DNA of 64,000 nt from Sphingomonas sp. Mn802worker (GCF_000382485.1 NZ_AORY01000001.1:62001-126000), one strand, 5' to 3'. Counted from the first letter of the stretch, positions 47,766-56,870 are shown. Made by a program: numbers and translations. Notes: generated from the sequence alone by a model not told the origin.

Positions 47766-47885
47766 AGGGCCGAGCTAGGTTGCGTTTGCCCGACCGGCAA
47801 GGCTTGGCTAGAGCGTCGCTGCCTGCCTGTTCGAGGCGGCACACGCGGCGCGGGCCGGTTCCGGCGACCACGGCGATGAACGGAT

Positions 47886-48632
47886 GTGAGAACGTTGAGC
47901 GAGCAAGAAACCGTCTCCTTCGGCTACGAAGACGTATCCCCGACCGAGAAGACGCAGCGCGTGCGCGGCGTGTTCTCCAACGTGGCGAGCCGTTACGACC
48001 TGATGAACGACGCCATGTCGGGCGGTATGCACCGGCTGTGGAAGGATCGCTTCGTTCGCCGCGTCAAACCGCGTCAGGGGGAGCAGATTCTCGACATGGC
48101 GGGGGGCACCGGCGACATCGCGTTCCGCATGGCGCCGTCGGGGGCGGCCATCACGGTCGCGGACATCAACCCGGAAATGCTCGGCGTCGGCATGAAGCGC
48201 GCGCAGGAACGCGGGTTGACCGGCCTCGTGTGGACGGAGGCGAATGCGGAGACGCTGACCTTCCCCGACAAGTTCTTCGACGCCTACACGATCGCGTTCG
48301 GCATCCGGAACGTGACCGACATTCCGAAGGCGCTGCGTGAGGCGCACCGCGTGCTTCGCCGCGGAGGACGCTTCTTCTGCCTTGAATTCTCCACCACGAC
48401 GTGGCCGGGCTTTGGAGAGATGTATGACGCTTATTCGCACAAGGTCGTGCCGCAGCTGGGCAAGCTGCTGGCGAACGATCCCGACAGCTATCGCTACCTG
48501 ATCGAATCGATCCGCCGCTTCCCGGATATGCCGTCGTTCGAGCGGATGATCGGCGAGGCGGGTTTCGTGCGTACGCAGGTCGAGCCGATGCTGGGAGGAC
48601 TGGTCGCGATCCACAGCGGCTGGAAGATTTGA
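47886..48632 (+). CDS. ubiE: Ubiquinone/menaquinone biosynthesis C-methyltransferase
   Basis: SAM-dependent C-methylation of the benzoquinol ring in ubiquinone synthesis. The 248-residue protein contains VRGVFSNVASRYDLMNDAMS, LDMAGGTGDIAFRMA (SAM motif), DAYTIAFGIRNVTDIPKAL and GGRFFCLEFS, all typical of UbiE. The start is GTG 47886 or TTG 47895. The stop overlaps the TTG start of ubiB (TTGA), linking two enzymes of the same pathway. The divergent neighbour is mutM. Confidence 0.96.
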   Translation: MRTLSEQETVSFGYEDVSPTEKTQRVRGVFSNVASRYDLMNDAMSGGMHRLWKDRFVRRVKPRQGEQILDMAGGTGDIAFRMAPSGAAITVADINPEMLGVGMKRAQERGLTGLVWTEANAETLTFPDKFFDAYTIAFGIRNVTDIPKALREAHRVLRRGGRFFCLEFSTTTWPGFGEMYDAYSHKVVPQLGKLLANDPDSYRYLIESIRRFPDMPSFERMIGEAGFVRTQVEPMLGGLVAIHSGWKI

Positions 48633-50167
48633 CCTCCGCCATCGTTCACACTTGGCGGCTGCTCAGCTGGGGGCGGACGCTCGCACGACATGGTGCGCTG
48701 CGCGGGATCGAGCGGGACCCCAACACGCCTGCGCGGTTGCGCCGGCTGCTGCGCGTCGCCCGGTTCGGCGCGCGCGTGCCCGAACAGCCGCGCTATGCCG
48801 ACGCGTTCGAGGCACTGGGTCCGGCCGCGATCAAGCTTGGCCAAACGCTCGCCACCCGTCCCGATATCGTCGGCGATGATGCCGCGACCGGTCTGCTGCG
48901 GCTACAGGATGCGGTGCCGCCGATCCCGTTCGCGGTCGTGTGCGCGCAGCTGAAGGCAAGCTTCGGCCGCCCGCTCGACGACCTGTTCGCCGAGATTGAG
49001 GAGGTCCCGGTCGGCGCTGCCTCGATCGCGCAGGTGCACCGCGCGACCACGACCGACGGACGCCGCGTCGCGGTCAAGGTGCTGCGCCCCAACGTCGAGG
49101 AAGATTTCGCGCGCGCGATCGACACCTACGAATGGGCCGCGGCGCAGATCGAGCCGATGGCCGGCGAACTCGCGCGGCTGCAACCGCGTCTGGTGATCGA
49201 GACGTTCAAGCGCTGGACCGCGCGCGAGCTCGACCTGCGGCGCGAGGCGGCATCGTCGTCCGAACTTGCCGAGAACATGTCGGCCGAACCCGGCTTCCTC
49301 GTGCCCGCGATCGATTGGCAACGCACCACGGGGAAGGTGCTGACCAGCGAGTGGATCGACGGGATCAAGCTGTCGAACCGCGCAGCGCTGGTCGCGGCGG
49401 GCTATGACCTGCGCGAACTGGCGCGCGTGCTGATCCACGCATTCCTGCGGCAGGCGATCGCCGACGGCTTCTTCCACGCCGACATGCACCAGGGCAATCT
49501 GTTTGCGGTGCCGGGCAATCGCGTCGTCGCGATCGACTTCGGCATCATGGGGCGGATCGACCGGCGCGCGCGCGTCTGGCTGGCGGAGATCCTCTACGGG
49601 CTGATCACCGGCAATTACCGCCGGGTCGCCGAAATCCACTTCGAGGCCGGCTATGTGCCCGCGCACCACGATGTCGGTGAGTTCGCGACCGCGCTGCGTG
49701 CCGTCGGTGAACCGATGCGCGGGCTGCCGGTCAAGGAAATGTCGATCGGCATGATGCTCGACTCGCTCTTCTCGATCACGCGCGACTTCGACATGATCAC
49801 GCAGCCGCATCTGTTGTTGCTGCAAAAAACGATGGTGATGGTGGAGGGCGTGGCGACCAGTCTCGATCCCGACATCAACCTGTGGGAAACGGCAGGGCCC
49901 TTCGTCGAGGAATGGATTCGCAACGAACTGGGTCCCGAAGCCGCGATCGCCGACCGGCTCGTCGCGGATGTGCGCACGCTGGCGCGGCTGCCCGACCTCG
50001 TCCGCCGGATCGAAGCGCGCTATCCGGCCCCCGGCGGTGCTCCACCCGCTCCGCCGCTGCGCGAGATCGAGGTCGTTCGTATCGGAGCCGGATGGCGCTA
50101 CGTCGCGGTCGCCGCGATCAGTGCGGCAATTGCGGTTGCAGCAACTCTTTTCGGCACCGCGTGGTAG
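48629..50167 (+). CDS. ubiB: Ubiquinone biosynthesis atypical kinase UbiB
   Basis: ABC1/ADCK-type protein kinase-like ATPase required for ubiquinone synthesis. The 512-residue protein has the KxGQ motif AIKLGQTLATRPD, the alanine-rich loop GAASIAQVH, VAVKVLRP with the ATP-site lysine, HADMHQGNLF and IDFGIMGRIDR (catalytic and metal sites), and ends in a hydrophobic tail (YVAVAAISAAIAVAATLFG) that probably anchors it in the membrane. It starts with TTG overlapping the ubiE stop; no ATG fits. Confidence 0.95.
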   Translation: MTSAIVHTWRLLSWGRTLARHGALRGIERDPNTPARLRRLLRVARFGARVPEQPRYADAFEALGPAAIKLGQTLATRPDIVGDDAATGLLRLQDAVPPIPFAVVCAQLKASFGRPLDDLFAEIEEVPVGAASIAQVHRATTTDGRRVAVKVLRPNVEEDFARAIDTYEWAAAQIEPMAGELARLQPRLVIETFKRWTARELDLRREAASSSELAENMSAEPGFLVPAIDWQRTTGKVLTSEWIDGIKLSNRAALVAAGYDLRELARVLIHAFLRQAIADGFFHADMHQGNLFAVPGNRVVAIDFGIMGRIDRRARVWLAEILYGLITGNYRRVAEIHFEAGYVPAHHDVGEFATALRAVGEPMRGLPVKEMSIGMMLDSLFSITRDFDMITQPHLLLLQKTMVMVEGVATSLDPDINLWETAGPFVEEWIRNELGPEAAIADRLVADVRTLARLPDLVRRIEARYPAPGGAPPAPPLREIEVVRIGAGWRYVAVAAISAAIAVAATLFGTAW

Positions 50168-51195
50168 CAGCCGCCGAACGGCGCTGGCTGCGCGTGTCGA
50201 CTCGGCTGGCCGGCATACGTCGTACGACGGCACGAGTGATGTTGGGCGTGCTTACCCTGCTCGTGATCGGCGCAGCATTGCTGACCGGTCCGGCGCTCGT
50301 TCTCGGCGATCAGGACCATGTCTCGACCGTTGCGGCGATGCGCGACGGCAGCAACTATTACGCCCTGATCAGCGGAATCGTGCCGTCGGGTGCGTTCGCC
50401 GGCCGGCTTGTTCCGCTGCCGACGCTGGCGGTCGTGCAGAGCGCCGCAGGGATGCTCGGCACGACGATCCTGCTGTGCGCCATTCTCGCATCGATCCTGC
50501 TGATCGGCTTCGAACGGCTTGGCGAGCTATTCGTCGACGTGCGCGGACGGGCAATCGGCATGCTGCTGCTGCTTGCCGGTGTGGCAGCAGCGGCGTTTCT
50601 CGCCATCATCGAACCACAGGCGGGCTGGAGCGCGCTGCTCGCCGGTTGGTCGCTACTGCTGCGCCGTCGCAGTCGCTGGATCGAGGCAGCGGCGCTCGGC
50701 GCGGCGGCAATGACGATCGACCCGGCTGCTCTGGTCGTCGTCATCGTCATGGTATCCATAGCACTGCGCGACCATGAGGCGCGGGAGGCGGTGGCATGGC
50801 TGCTCGCTGCGGCGCTCGGCATCGTCACGTTCCTCATCCATCGCTCGGCGTTGTCGCGGCTGGGGATCGGCGAGGTCGGCATCGGTCCGGCTGTTCCCCC
50901 GATCGACGTCGTGGCCGCCGCGCTGCTACCCGGCCTGCCGGCGTGGCTCGGCGCAGCGACCTGGATGCTCGCGCTCATCGGCTGGTGCGTGACGCGGAGC
51001 GCGCTTGCCGAGCGCGTGGCCGCGATCACCGTCGCTGGCACCCTGCTCGCCTTCGTGCCGGGCATGCCGTCGGCGGCGACGCTGACGATCGCCGTGCTTC
51101 CCCTCGGCCTCGTCTTCGCGGTAGACGGTGTCGCATCGCTGATCCGTCAGGCGACCAGCCGGCGGCGGATCACGATCACGCGCGTGGCGCGTTGA
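50161..51195 (+). CDS. Integral membrane protein of unknown function
   Basis: A 344-residue, strongly hydrophobic protein with roughly eight to nine membrane helices, separated by short arginine-rich loops (LLLRRRSRWIE). One helix follows a basic N-terminus, then a polar segment (GDQDHVSTVAAMRDGSNYYALI) and RLVPLPTLAVVQ precede the main helical block. That first polar loop resembles those of multi-membrane GT-C glycosyltransferase-like proteins, in which acidic residues sit in the first periplasmic loop, but the resemblance is weak and no function is claimed. GTG 50161 overlaps the ubiB stop by 7 bp. It lies in a chain of cofactor genes (ubiE, ubiB, coaBC). Confidence 0.7.
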   Translation: MVAAAERRWLRVSTRLAGIRRTTARVMLGVLTLLVIGAALLTGPALVLGDQDHVSTVAAMRDGSNYYALISGIVPSGAFAGRLVPLPTLAVVQSAAGMLGTTILLCAILASILLIGFERLGELFVDVRGRAIGMLLLLAGVAAAAFLAIIEPQAGWSALLAGWSLLLRRRSRWIEAAALGAAAMTIDPAALVVVIVMVSIALRDHEAREAVAWLLAAALGIVTFLIHRSALSRLGIGEVGIGPAVPPIDVVAAALLPGLPAWLGAATWMLALIGWCVTRSALAERVAAITVAGTLLAFVPGMPSAATLTIAVLPLGLVFAVDGVASLIRQATSRRRITITRVAR

Positions 51196-51215
51196 ACACC
51201 GGAAGGACGACAGGT

Positions 51216-52394
51216 GTGAGCCGGATATTGCTGATCGTCGGCGGCGGCATCGCGGCCTACAAGGCGTGCGAGGTCGTCCGTACCTTGCGCAAGCGCGGTC
51301 ACTCCGTCCGCTGCGTCATGACGGACGCAGCCGCGCATTTCGTCACGCCGATGACGCTGGCGGCCCTGTCGGAGGACAAGGTCTACACGACGCTGTGGGA
51401 CCTGAAGGATGAGGCCGAGATGGGCCACATCCAGCTCAGCCGCGAGGCCGACCTTGTCGTGGTCGCGCCTGCCTCCGCCGACCTGATCGCGCGAATGGCG
51501 GCTGGGCTTGCCAACGATCTGGCGACAACACTGCTGCTCGCGACCGACAAGCCCGTGCTCGTCGCACCAGCGATGAACGTCCGCATGTGGCATCACGCAG
51601 CGACGCAGCGCAACGTCGCGCAGCTTCGCACCGATGGCATCAGCGTCATGGCACCCGATGAAGGCGCGATGGCGTGCGGCGAGTGGGGCGCGGGCCGCCT
51701 GCCCGAGCCCGACGCGATCGTCGCCGCGATCGAGGCGACGCTCGCGCCGGCGTCCGATCGGCCTCTCGCCGGCAAGCGCGTGATCGTGACCGCGGGGCCG
51801 ACGCATGAACCGATCGATCCCGTGCGCTACATCGCGAACCGGTCCTCGGGCAAACAGGGCTTCGCCATCGCGGAGGCGCTGGCGACGTTCGGCGCCGAGG
51901 TGCGGCTGATCGCTGGGCCGGTCATGCTTCCAACGCCCGCCGGGGTGACCCGCATCGATGTCGCGACCGCGCGCGAGATGGCGCAGGCGGTCGACGCCGC
52001 CCTCCCCGCCGACGCGGCGGTGATGGTCGCCGCGGTCGCCGACTGGCGCGTGGATGCTGCTTCCGGCCACAAGATCAAGAAAGGCACTGCGCAGCCAGCG
52101 CTCACCTTGGTCGAGAACCCGGACATCCTTGCAACACTCGGTCACGACGAGCGACGCCCGCGGCTGCTGATCGGCTTCGCTGCCGAGACGGAGAACGTGA
52201 TCGATCATGCCACCGCCAAGCGGGTGCGCAAGAATGCCGACTGGATCGTCGCTAACGACGTGTCGGGCGATGTCATGGGTGGCGACGCCAACACCGTGCA
52301 CCTCGTCACTGCCGATGGCGTCGAAAGCTGGACCCGATTGCCGAAGCACGAGGTTGCGCTCCGGCTTGCACGAAGGATTGCCGATGCCCTTTGA
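51216..52394 (+). CDS. coaBC: Bifunctional phosphopantothenoylcysteine decarboxylase / phosphopantothenate-cysteine ligase
   Basis: Performs the second and third steps of coenzyme A synthesis. The 392-residue fusion has the flavin-dependent CoaC domain first ([29 protein letters not shown], and the [10 protein letters not shown] loop with the active cysteine) and the CoaB ligase domain from about residue 185 ([36 protein letters not shown]). The start is GTG 51216 with AAGGA about eight bases upstream. The last 11 bp overlap dut, as coaBC and dut are adjacent in many proteobacteria. Confidence 0.96.
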   Translation: MSRILLIVGGGIAAYKACEVVRTLRKRGHSVRCVMTDAAAHFVTPMTLAALSEDKVYTTLWDLKDEAEMGHIQLSREADLVVVAPASADLIARMAAGLANDLATTLLLATDKPVLVAPAMNVRMWHHAATQRNVAQLRTDGISVMAPDEGAMACGEWGAGRLPEPDAIVAAIEATLAPASDRPLAGKRVIVTAGPTHEPIDPVRYIANRSSGKQGFAIAEALATFGAEVRLIAGPVMLPTPAGVTRIDVATAREMAQAVDAALPADAAVMVAAVADWRVDAASGHKIKKGTAQPALTLVENPDILATLGHDERRPRLLIGFAAETENVIDHATAKRVRKNADWIVANDVSGDVMGGDANTVHLVTADGVESWTRLPKHEVALRLARRIADAL

Positions 52395-52833
52395 TCCGAT
52401 ACGCATCGCGGTGCAGCGCCTGCCAAATGGCGTGGGCCTGCCCCTTCCTGCCTATACGACGGCCGGAGCCGCGGGAATGGACGTTGTGGCAGCCGAGGAC
52501 GTTCTGCTCGATCCCGGCCACCGTGCCGCGGTCGCGACCGGCTTTGCGCTTGCGATCCCAAACGGTTATGAGGTGCAGGTGCGCCCACGGTCCGGCCTTG
52601 CTTTCAAACACGGCATCACGTGCCTGAACACGCCGGGCACGATCGACAGCGACTATCGCGGCGAAGTGAAGGTGATCCTCGCCAATCTCGGCCAGGAACC
52701 CTTTGCGGTCCACCGTGGCGAACGCATCGCTCAGCTCGTCCCAGCGGCCGTACAACGCGCCGAGCTAGCGCTGGTCGACTCGCTTGACGAGACGGTGCGC
52801 GGCGCCGGCGGGTTCGGTTCGACCGGCTGCTGA
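52384..52833 (+). CDS. dut: Deoxyuridine 5'-triphosphate nucleotidohydrolase
   Basis: Hydrolyses dUTP to dUMP, keeping uracil out of DNA and supplying thymidylate synthesis. The 149-residue trimeric dUTPase has its five motifs: [41 protein letters not shown] and the C-terminal GGFGSTG arm. ATG 52384 lies inside coaBC with GAAGGA upstream. Its TGA shares a base with the next ATG (TGATG). Confidence 0.97.
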   Translation: MPFDPIRIAVQRLPNGVGLPLPAYTTAGAAGMDVVAAEDVLLDPGHRAAVATGFALAIPNGYEVQVRPRSGLAFKHGITCLNTPGTIDSDYRGEVKVILANLGQEPFAVHRGERIAQLVPAAVQRAELALVDSLDETVRGAGGFGSTGC

Positions 52834-53192
52834 TGTTGCTGGCGCTCGCCTTGCAGGTCGTGGCTACGATCGCTAGCCCGCCGACCGACTGGCGGACGCT
52901 GCCGCCGCTGCGCGCACCAACGAGCGAGGCTGCCGAACTCGTGTCCGATTACGTCCGCGATGAAGTGCGTGCCGGCCGCTGCGCCGCGCCGCAGCCGGGC
53001 GCATTGTCGATCGACTTGGCGGTCTACGTCGCCGATAACGGACGCGTGCGCCGGATCGTGCCGCGCGCGATCAACTGCCCGACCGTTGAGCAATATGCCT
53101 CCGGCGTTGCGCTGCGCAGCCTGCGTGGGCAGGTGGAGCCACCCGAGGTGGTCGGCTGGCACCGGATGACGATTTCCTTCGCGTGGCGGTAA
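52833..53192 (+). CDS. Small exported protein, possibly TonB C-terminal-like
   Basis: A 119-residue protein with a short hydrophobic N-terminus ([16 protein letters not shown], likely signal peptide). The mature part contains IDLAVYVADNGRVRRIVPRAINCPTV, then VALRSLRGQVEPP and a final beta strand (WHRMTISFAWR), a strand-helix-strand pattern like the TonB C-terminal domain family; two cysteines (RCA, NCP) could form a disulfide. I do not recognise a named family with certainty. It shares one base with dut and overlaps the MoeB-like gene by 10 bp, so it is embedded in the operon. Confidence 0.65.
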   Translation: MLLALALQVVATIASPPTDWRTLPPLRAPTSEAAELVSDYVRDEVRAGRCAAPQPGALSIDLAVYVADNGRVRRIVPRAINCPTVEQYASGVALRSLRGQVEPPEVVGWHRMTISFAWR

Positions 53193-53962
53193 CGCTCTCT
53201 TCCGACGAGATTGCCCGTTATGCCCGTCACATCATCCTTCCGGAGATTGGCGGGTTTGGCCAATTGCGGCTGAGGCAATCGCATGTCGCGGTCATCGGAG
53301 CCGGCGGGATCGGGTCGCCGGCGCTGCAATATCTCGCCGGCGCCGGGTTCGGGCACATCACCGTTATCGACGACGACCACGTCGACGCCTCGAACCTTCA
53401 CCGGCAGACGCTCTTTTCCGGCGACGAAGTAGGCGCTGCAAAGGCGGAGTGCGCAGTTGCCGCGCTTCACCGCATCAACCCGCACGTAGCAGCCCGCGCC
53501 GTGGTCGAGCGGATCGACATGGACAACGCTGCGCGGCTGCTGGAGGGCGCCGATGTGGTCATCGACGGCAGCGACAACTTCCTGACCAGGCTCGCGGTGG
53601 CCGACGCCTGCCTCGCGCAGCGCATTCCGCTGGTTTCGTCGGCAGTCAGCCGCTTCGAGGGACAGGTTGCGGTTTTTCGCGGCTGGGAGAGCGACAAGCC
53701 ATGCTACCGATGCTTCGTCGGCAACGATCCGGCGCGAGACGGGCTTACCTGTGCCGAGGAAGGCGTGCTTGGCCCGGTGACCGGGGTGCTCGGCAGCATG
53801 GCTGCGCTGGAGGCGATCCGGGCGGTCGCGCCGTTCGGAGACGACACGGCAGGCACGCTGCTGCTGGTCGACCTGCTCGCGCTGCGGTTCCGGACCTTGC
53901 GTCTGCCAAAGGATCCGGGATGCCCCTCATGCAGCGGCGGCGCGAGCAGTCGCGCCGCCTGA
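53183..53962 (+). CDS. moeB: MoeB/ThiF-type sulfur-carrier adenylyltransferase
   Basis: E1-like enzyme that adenylates the C-terminal glycine of MoaD (molybdopterin) or ThiS (thiamine). The 259-residue protein has YARHIILPEIGGFGQ, the ATP-binding GAGGIGSPALQYLAGAG, VIDGSDNFLTR and two zinc CxxC pairs, CYRC and CPSC. There is no C-terminal rhodanese domain. Whether it serves MoaD, ThiS or both cannot be told from here; no moa or thi gene lies in the window. GTG 53183 overlaps the preceding gene by 10 bp. It ends four bp from the convergent galU. Confidence 0.9.
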   Translation: MAVTLSSDEIARYARHIILPEIGGFGQLRLRQSHVAVIGAGGIGSPALQYLAGAGFGHITVIDDDHVDASNLHRQTLFSGDEVGAAKAECAVAALHRINPHVAARAVVERIDMDNAARLLEGADVVIDGSDNFLTRLAVADACLAQRIPLVSSAVSRFEGQVAVFRGWESDKPCYRCFVGNDPARDGLTCAEEGVLGPVTGVLGSMAALEAIRAVAPFGDDTAGTLLLVDLLALRFRTLRLPKDPGCPSCSGGASSRAA

Positions 53963-53966
53963 CGCG

Positions 53967-54836
53967 TCAACCGAGCAAGTCCTTCGCGAACGCACGCACC
54001 GCCGGCCCGATATCGTCGCGTGCCAGCGCCAGCGCGAGGTTGGCTTGGATGAAGCCCTCCTTACCGCCGCAATCGTGCCGTTCGCCATCGAAGGTGAAGC
54101 CGTGAAACGGCTGACGGCCGATCAGCTGCGCCATCGCATCGGTCAGCTGGATCTCGCCGCCCGCGCCGGTCTCCTTGGCGTCGAGGATGCGCATCACCTC
54201 GGGCTGTAGGATGTAGCGCCCCGGGATCATCAGGTTCGACGGTGAGGCGCCTTTCGCAGGCTTCTCGACCAGCCCGGTCACTTCGGTCAGCCGGCCATCG
54301 ACCTTACCCGGCGAGATGATGCCGTACTTGCCCGTCTCTTCATCGGCGACCTCGAGCGCGCCGATGACGTTGCCGCCAACCCGGTTGTACGCCTCGACCA
54401 TCTGCGCGGTGAAATTGGGGCTTCCGACCATCAGCTCGTCGGGCAACAGCACCGCGAACGGCTCGTCGCCGACGATCTCACGCGCACACCACACCGCATG
54501 GCCAAGACCCAGCGGTTCCTGCTGGCGGACGTAGACGGGCGAGCCGGGCTGCTGGCGAATGTGTTCGATCAGCGACAGGCTCTTGCCACGCTCGCGCATC
54601 GTCGTCTCGAGCTCGTAGGAGATGTCGAAATGATCCTCCAGCGCCGACTTGCCGCGACCGGTGACGAAGATGATCTGCTCGATCCCCGCCTCCAGCGCTT
54701 CCTCGACCGCGTACTGGATCAGCGGCTTGTCGACGACGGTCAGCATCTCCTTCGGCATCGCCTTGGTCGCCGGCAGGAAGCGCGTGCCCAGCCCCGCCAC
54801 GGGGAATACCGCCTTGCGCACCTTCTTGATGGTCAT
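53967..54836 (-). CDS. galU: UTP-glucose-1-phosphate uridylyltransferase
   Basis: Makes UDP-glucose for exopolysaccharide, LPS and glycolipid synthesis. The 289-residue protein has AVFPVAGLGTRFLPATKAMPK, the nucleotidyltransferase signature, LPDELMVG with the metal-binding aspartate, VEKPAKGASPSNLMIPGRYIL and HDCGGKEGFIQANL. ATG 54836 has GGGGA upstream at good spacing; ATG 54848 is a four-codon longer alternative. It is a single-gene unit, convergent with moeB and divergent from the phosphatase gene. Confidence 0.96.
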   Translation of the reverse strand: MTIKKVRKAVFPVAGLGTRFLPATKAMPKEMLTVVDKPLIQYAVEEALEAGIEQIIFVTGRGKSALEDHFDISYELETTMRERGKSLSLIEHIRQQPGSPVYVRQQEPLGLGHAVWCAREIVGDEPFAVLLPDELMVGSPNFTAQMVEAYNRVGGNVIGALEVADEETGKYGIISPGKVDGRLTEVTGLVEKPAKGASPSNLMIPGRYILQPEVMRILDAKETGAGGEIQLTDAMAQLIGRQPFHGFTFDGERHDCGGKEGFIQANLALALARDDIGPAVRAFAKDLLG

Positions 54837-54978
54837 CCGTGTCCCCATCGAAAATCTGATCGGCGGGCTCTAACGACCGCGACCATGTGGGGCAAATCGC
54901 ATATCTTCCAACAAGTAGGGAACAATGCGCGGGCTTGATGATGGTCGAGTGACCGACTAACTGCCGCCATCAATCATC

Positions 54979-55746
54979 ATGCTTCGCAAACTCCTTCGCA
55001 GTGGCCGCAAGTCGGCCGCTAAGCCCTGTCCCATGATCCCGTCCGGTGAGCGCGTCTATGCGATCGGCGATGTGCACGGTTGCGTGGGGCAATTGCAGCA
55101 GCTTTTGTCGTTGATCGAGGCCGACAACGCCCAGCGGGGAGCTGCCACCACGACGATCATCCTGCTTGGCGATTTGGTCGATCGCGGACCGGCATCGGCT
55201 CAGGTCATCGAGCATCTGATGGCGCTTCATTCCCGCGTGCTCAACGTGCGCTTCCTCACCGGAAACCATGAAGAAGTGTTCCTTCACGCGATCGATGGCG
55301 ACGAGCAGGCGCTACGCATGTTCTGCCGTATCGGCGGTCGTGAGACGATCATGAGCTATGGCCTGAGCGGACCCGATTACGAACGGCTCGACTACACCGA
55401 GCTTGCGGAGCGGTTGCCGAACATCGTGCCCGCGACGCACGTCGCCTTTTTGCGGTCGTTCGAAGACCTGATCACCATCGGCGATTATGCCTTCGTTCAC
55501 GCCGGGATCAGGCCCACCGTTGCGCTGGCAGAGCAGAAGACCTCGGACCTGCGCTGGATCCGCGGCTCGTTCCTCGATCATGGCGGCGCGTACGAAAAGA
55601 TGATCGTGCATGGTCACACGATCGTGCCCGATGTCGAGCGGAAGGCCGGCCGCATCGGCATCGACACCGGTGCATATGCTGGCGGACCGCTGACCGCGCT
55701 GGCGCTTGAAGGCGAGGAGAGCTGGGTGCTCCAGGCTCACGCCTAG
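54979..55746 (+). CDS. PPP-family metallophosphatase
   Basis: A 255-residue phosphatase of the calcineurin-like PPP group, acting on phosphoproteins or possibly dinucleoside polyphosphates. The metal-site motifs are all visible: GDVHG, GDLVDRG, GNHE, FVHAGIRP and IVHGHT. A short basic N-terminal extension (MLRKLLRSGRKSAAK) precedes the core. The physiological substrate is unknown. It has 142 bp of upstream DNA shared with the divergent galU. Confidence 0.9.
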   Translation: MLRKLLRSGRKSAAKPCPMIPSGERVYAIGDVHGCVGQLQQLLSLIEADNAQRGAATTTIILLGDLVDRGPASAQVIEHLMALHSRVLNVRFLTGNHEEVFLHAIDGDEQALRMFCRIGGRETIMSYGLSGPDYERLDYTELAERLPNIVPATHVAFLRSFEDLITIGDYAFVHAGIRPTVALAEQKTSDLRWIRGSFLDHGGAYEKMIVHGHTIVPDVERKAGRIGIDTGAYAGGPLTALALEGEESWVLQAHA

Positions 55747-55852
55747 TCGGTTCATACCATGCGCCGGCTAGAAATGTCACATCTCCTGTCGCAGGGGTTG
55801 ATTTCGACGGATGAGCGCTATATCGGCCAGCTTGAAGCAAAGGGAGTTTCAC

Positions 55853-56092
55853 ATGCGTTTTGCTAAGTACATGCTCGCCGCCGCTGCAGCGTCGGTTTCG
55901 GTTGCTCCGGCGATGGCCGCTCCGGTGAACCCGGCGAGCAGCCTGTCGGTGTCGCGCGCTGCTTCGCCGTCGGCGAAGAAGAACGAGCTCGCCGGTGGCG
56001 GCGTGATCATCGCGATCATCGCGGCTGCTGCCGTGATTGCGGGCATCGTGGTCGTGTCGACCGACGGCGACGACCGTCCCGACAGCAACTAA
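55853..56092 (+). CDS. Small exported single-span protein
   Basis: A 79-residue protein with a clear signal peptide (MRFAKYMLAAAAASVSVAPAM, cleavage after AMAA at about residue 24), a short polar stretch (SSLSVSRAASPSAKKNEL), a glycine start and one hydrophobic segment (VIIAIIAAAAVIAGIVVV, about 51-68) and an acidic tail (STDGDDRPDSN). I do not recognise a characterised family; similar small alanine-rich exported proteins are common in sphingomonads. It has GGGAG seven bases before the ATG, a possible promoter TTGATT/TATATC (55798-55824, 15-bp spacer) and a strong terminator, so it is an independent and probably well-expressed gene. Confidence 0.75.
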   Translation: MRFAKYMLAAAAASVSVAPAMAAPVNPASSLSVSRAASPSAKKNELAGGGVIIAIIAAAAVIAGIVVVSTDGDDRPDSN

Positions 56093-56115
56093 GTTCAGCG
56101 AAAGCTGACAAAAGG

Positions 56116-56142
56116 TAGCGGCCTTCGGGCCGCTATTTTTTT
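56116..56142 (+). terminator. Rho-independent terminator
   Basis: TAGCGGCC (56116-56123), a TTCG tetraloop and GGCCGCTA (56128-56135) form a perfect 8-bp stem followed by seven T residues, 23 bp after the stop of the small exported protein gene. Confidence 0.95.
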
Positions 56143-56330
56143 GCCTGCCGTTTTCCCGCCCCTGCCCGCTTCCGTAAAGCAGGACCTCCGCTTGTGGCGC
56201 CGTGCTACTAGCCGAAACAACGCACCCCACCGCACCGCACCGCATCTGCAATGGCGATCGAACATACAGAAAGGGCGAGCTCGACCGTGTCGAACCCGCC
56301 CTATTCAATTCAAGCCGATGTCAGGCTCGA

Positions 56331-56870
56331 TCAGCGACCTTGTGGAGGCGCACCCGGCACCACACCGCTCGGCATTCCGCCCTGCTGCTGCATCATCATC
56401 TGCTGCATGGCGCGGATCTGTTCCTCGGACATGAAGTCGACGAGTTCGACGTCGAACTGCAGCGTCGAGTTCGCGGGAATGGGCCCCTTGTCCTCGGCAC
56501 CGTAGGCAAGCTCGGGCTTGATCCAGAAGCGGTACTTCGCGCCCTTGCTCATCAGCTTCAGCCCCTCGGTGAAACCGGGAATCATGCGCGCGACCGGCAG
56601 CGCGGTCGGCTGGTCGGCCTTGTCGAAGACAGTGCCGTTCATCAACCGACCTTCGTATCGCACCAGCGCCACATCGGCGTCGGTCGGATGCGGGCCGGTG
56701 CCCTGCTTGATGACCTTGTAGCGCAAGCCGGTGGCGGTTGTCTCGATGCCGGTCGATCCCGCCTGCGCCAGTGCAACACCCGCGATCAGCGCGAAGGCGA
56801 GACCAAGCCACAGCCACAACACATAAGCGCGCTTGACCGGTGCGATCGGAACGGCGGTGACGGTCGACAT
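56331..56870 (-). CDS. FKBP-type peptidyl-prolyl cis-trans isomerase, membrane-anchored
   Basis: A 179-residue protein with an N-terminal membrane helix (AYVLWLWLGLAFALIAGVAL, about 15-34) and a FKBP domain (about 45-145: GLRYKVIKQGTGPHPTDADVALVRYEGRLMNGTVFD, IPGFTEGLKLMSKGAKYRFWIKPELAYG, STLQFDVELVDF). The tail is glutamine, methionine and proline rich (MMMQQQGGMP). It is likely a periplasmic foldase anchored in the inner membrane. It lies downstream of rpsU on the same strand, but a terminator separates them. Confidence 0.92.
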   Translation of the reverse strand: MSTVTAVPIAPVKRAYVLWLWLGLAFALIAGVALAQAGSTGIETTATGLRYKVIKQGTGPHPTDADVALVRYEGRLMNGTVFDKADQPTALPVARMIPGFTEGLKLMSKGAKYRFWIKPELAYGAEDKGPIPANSTLQFDVELVDFMSEEQIRAMQQMMMQQQGGMPSGVVPGAPPQGR

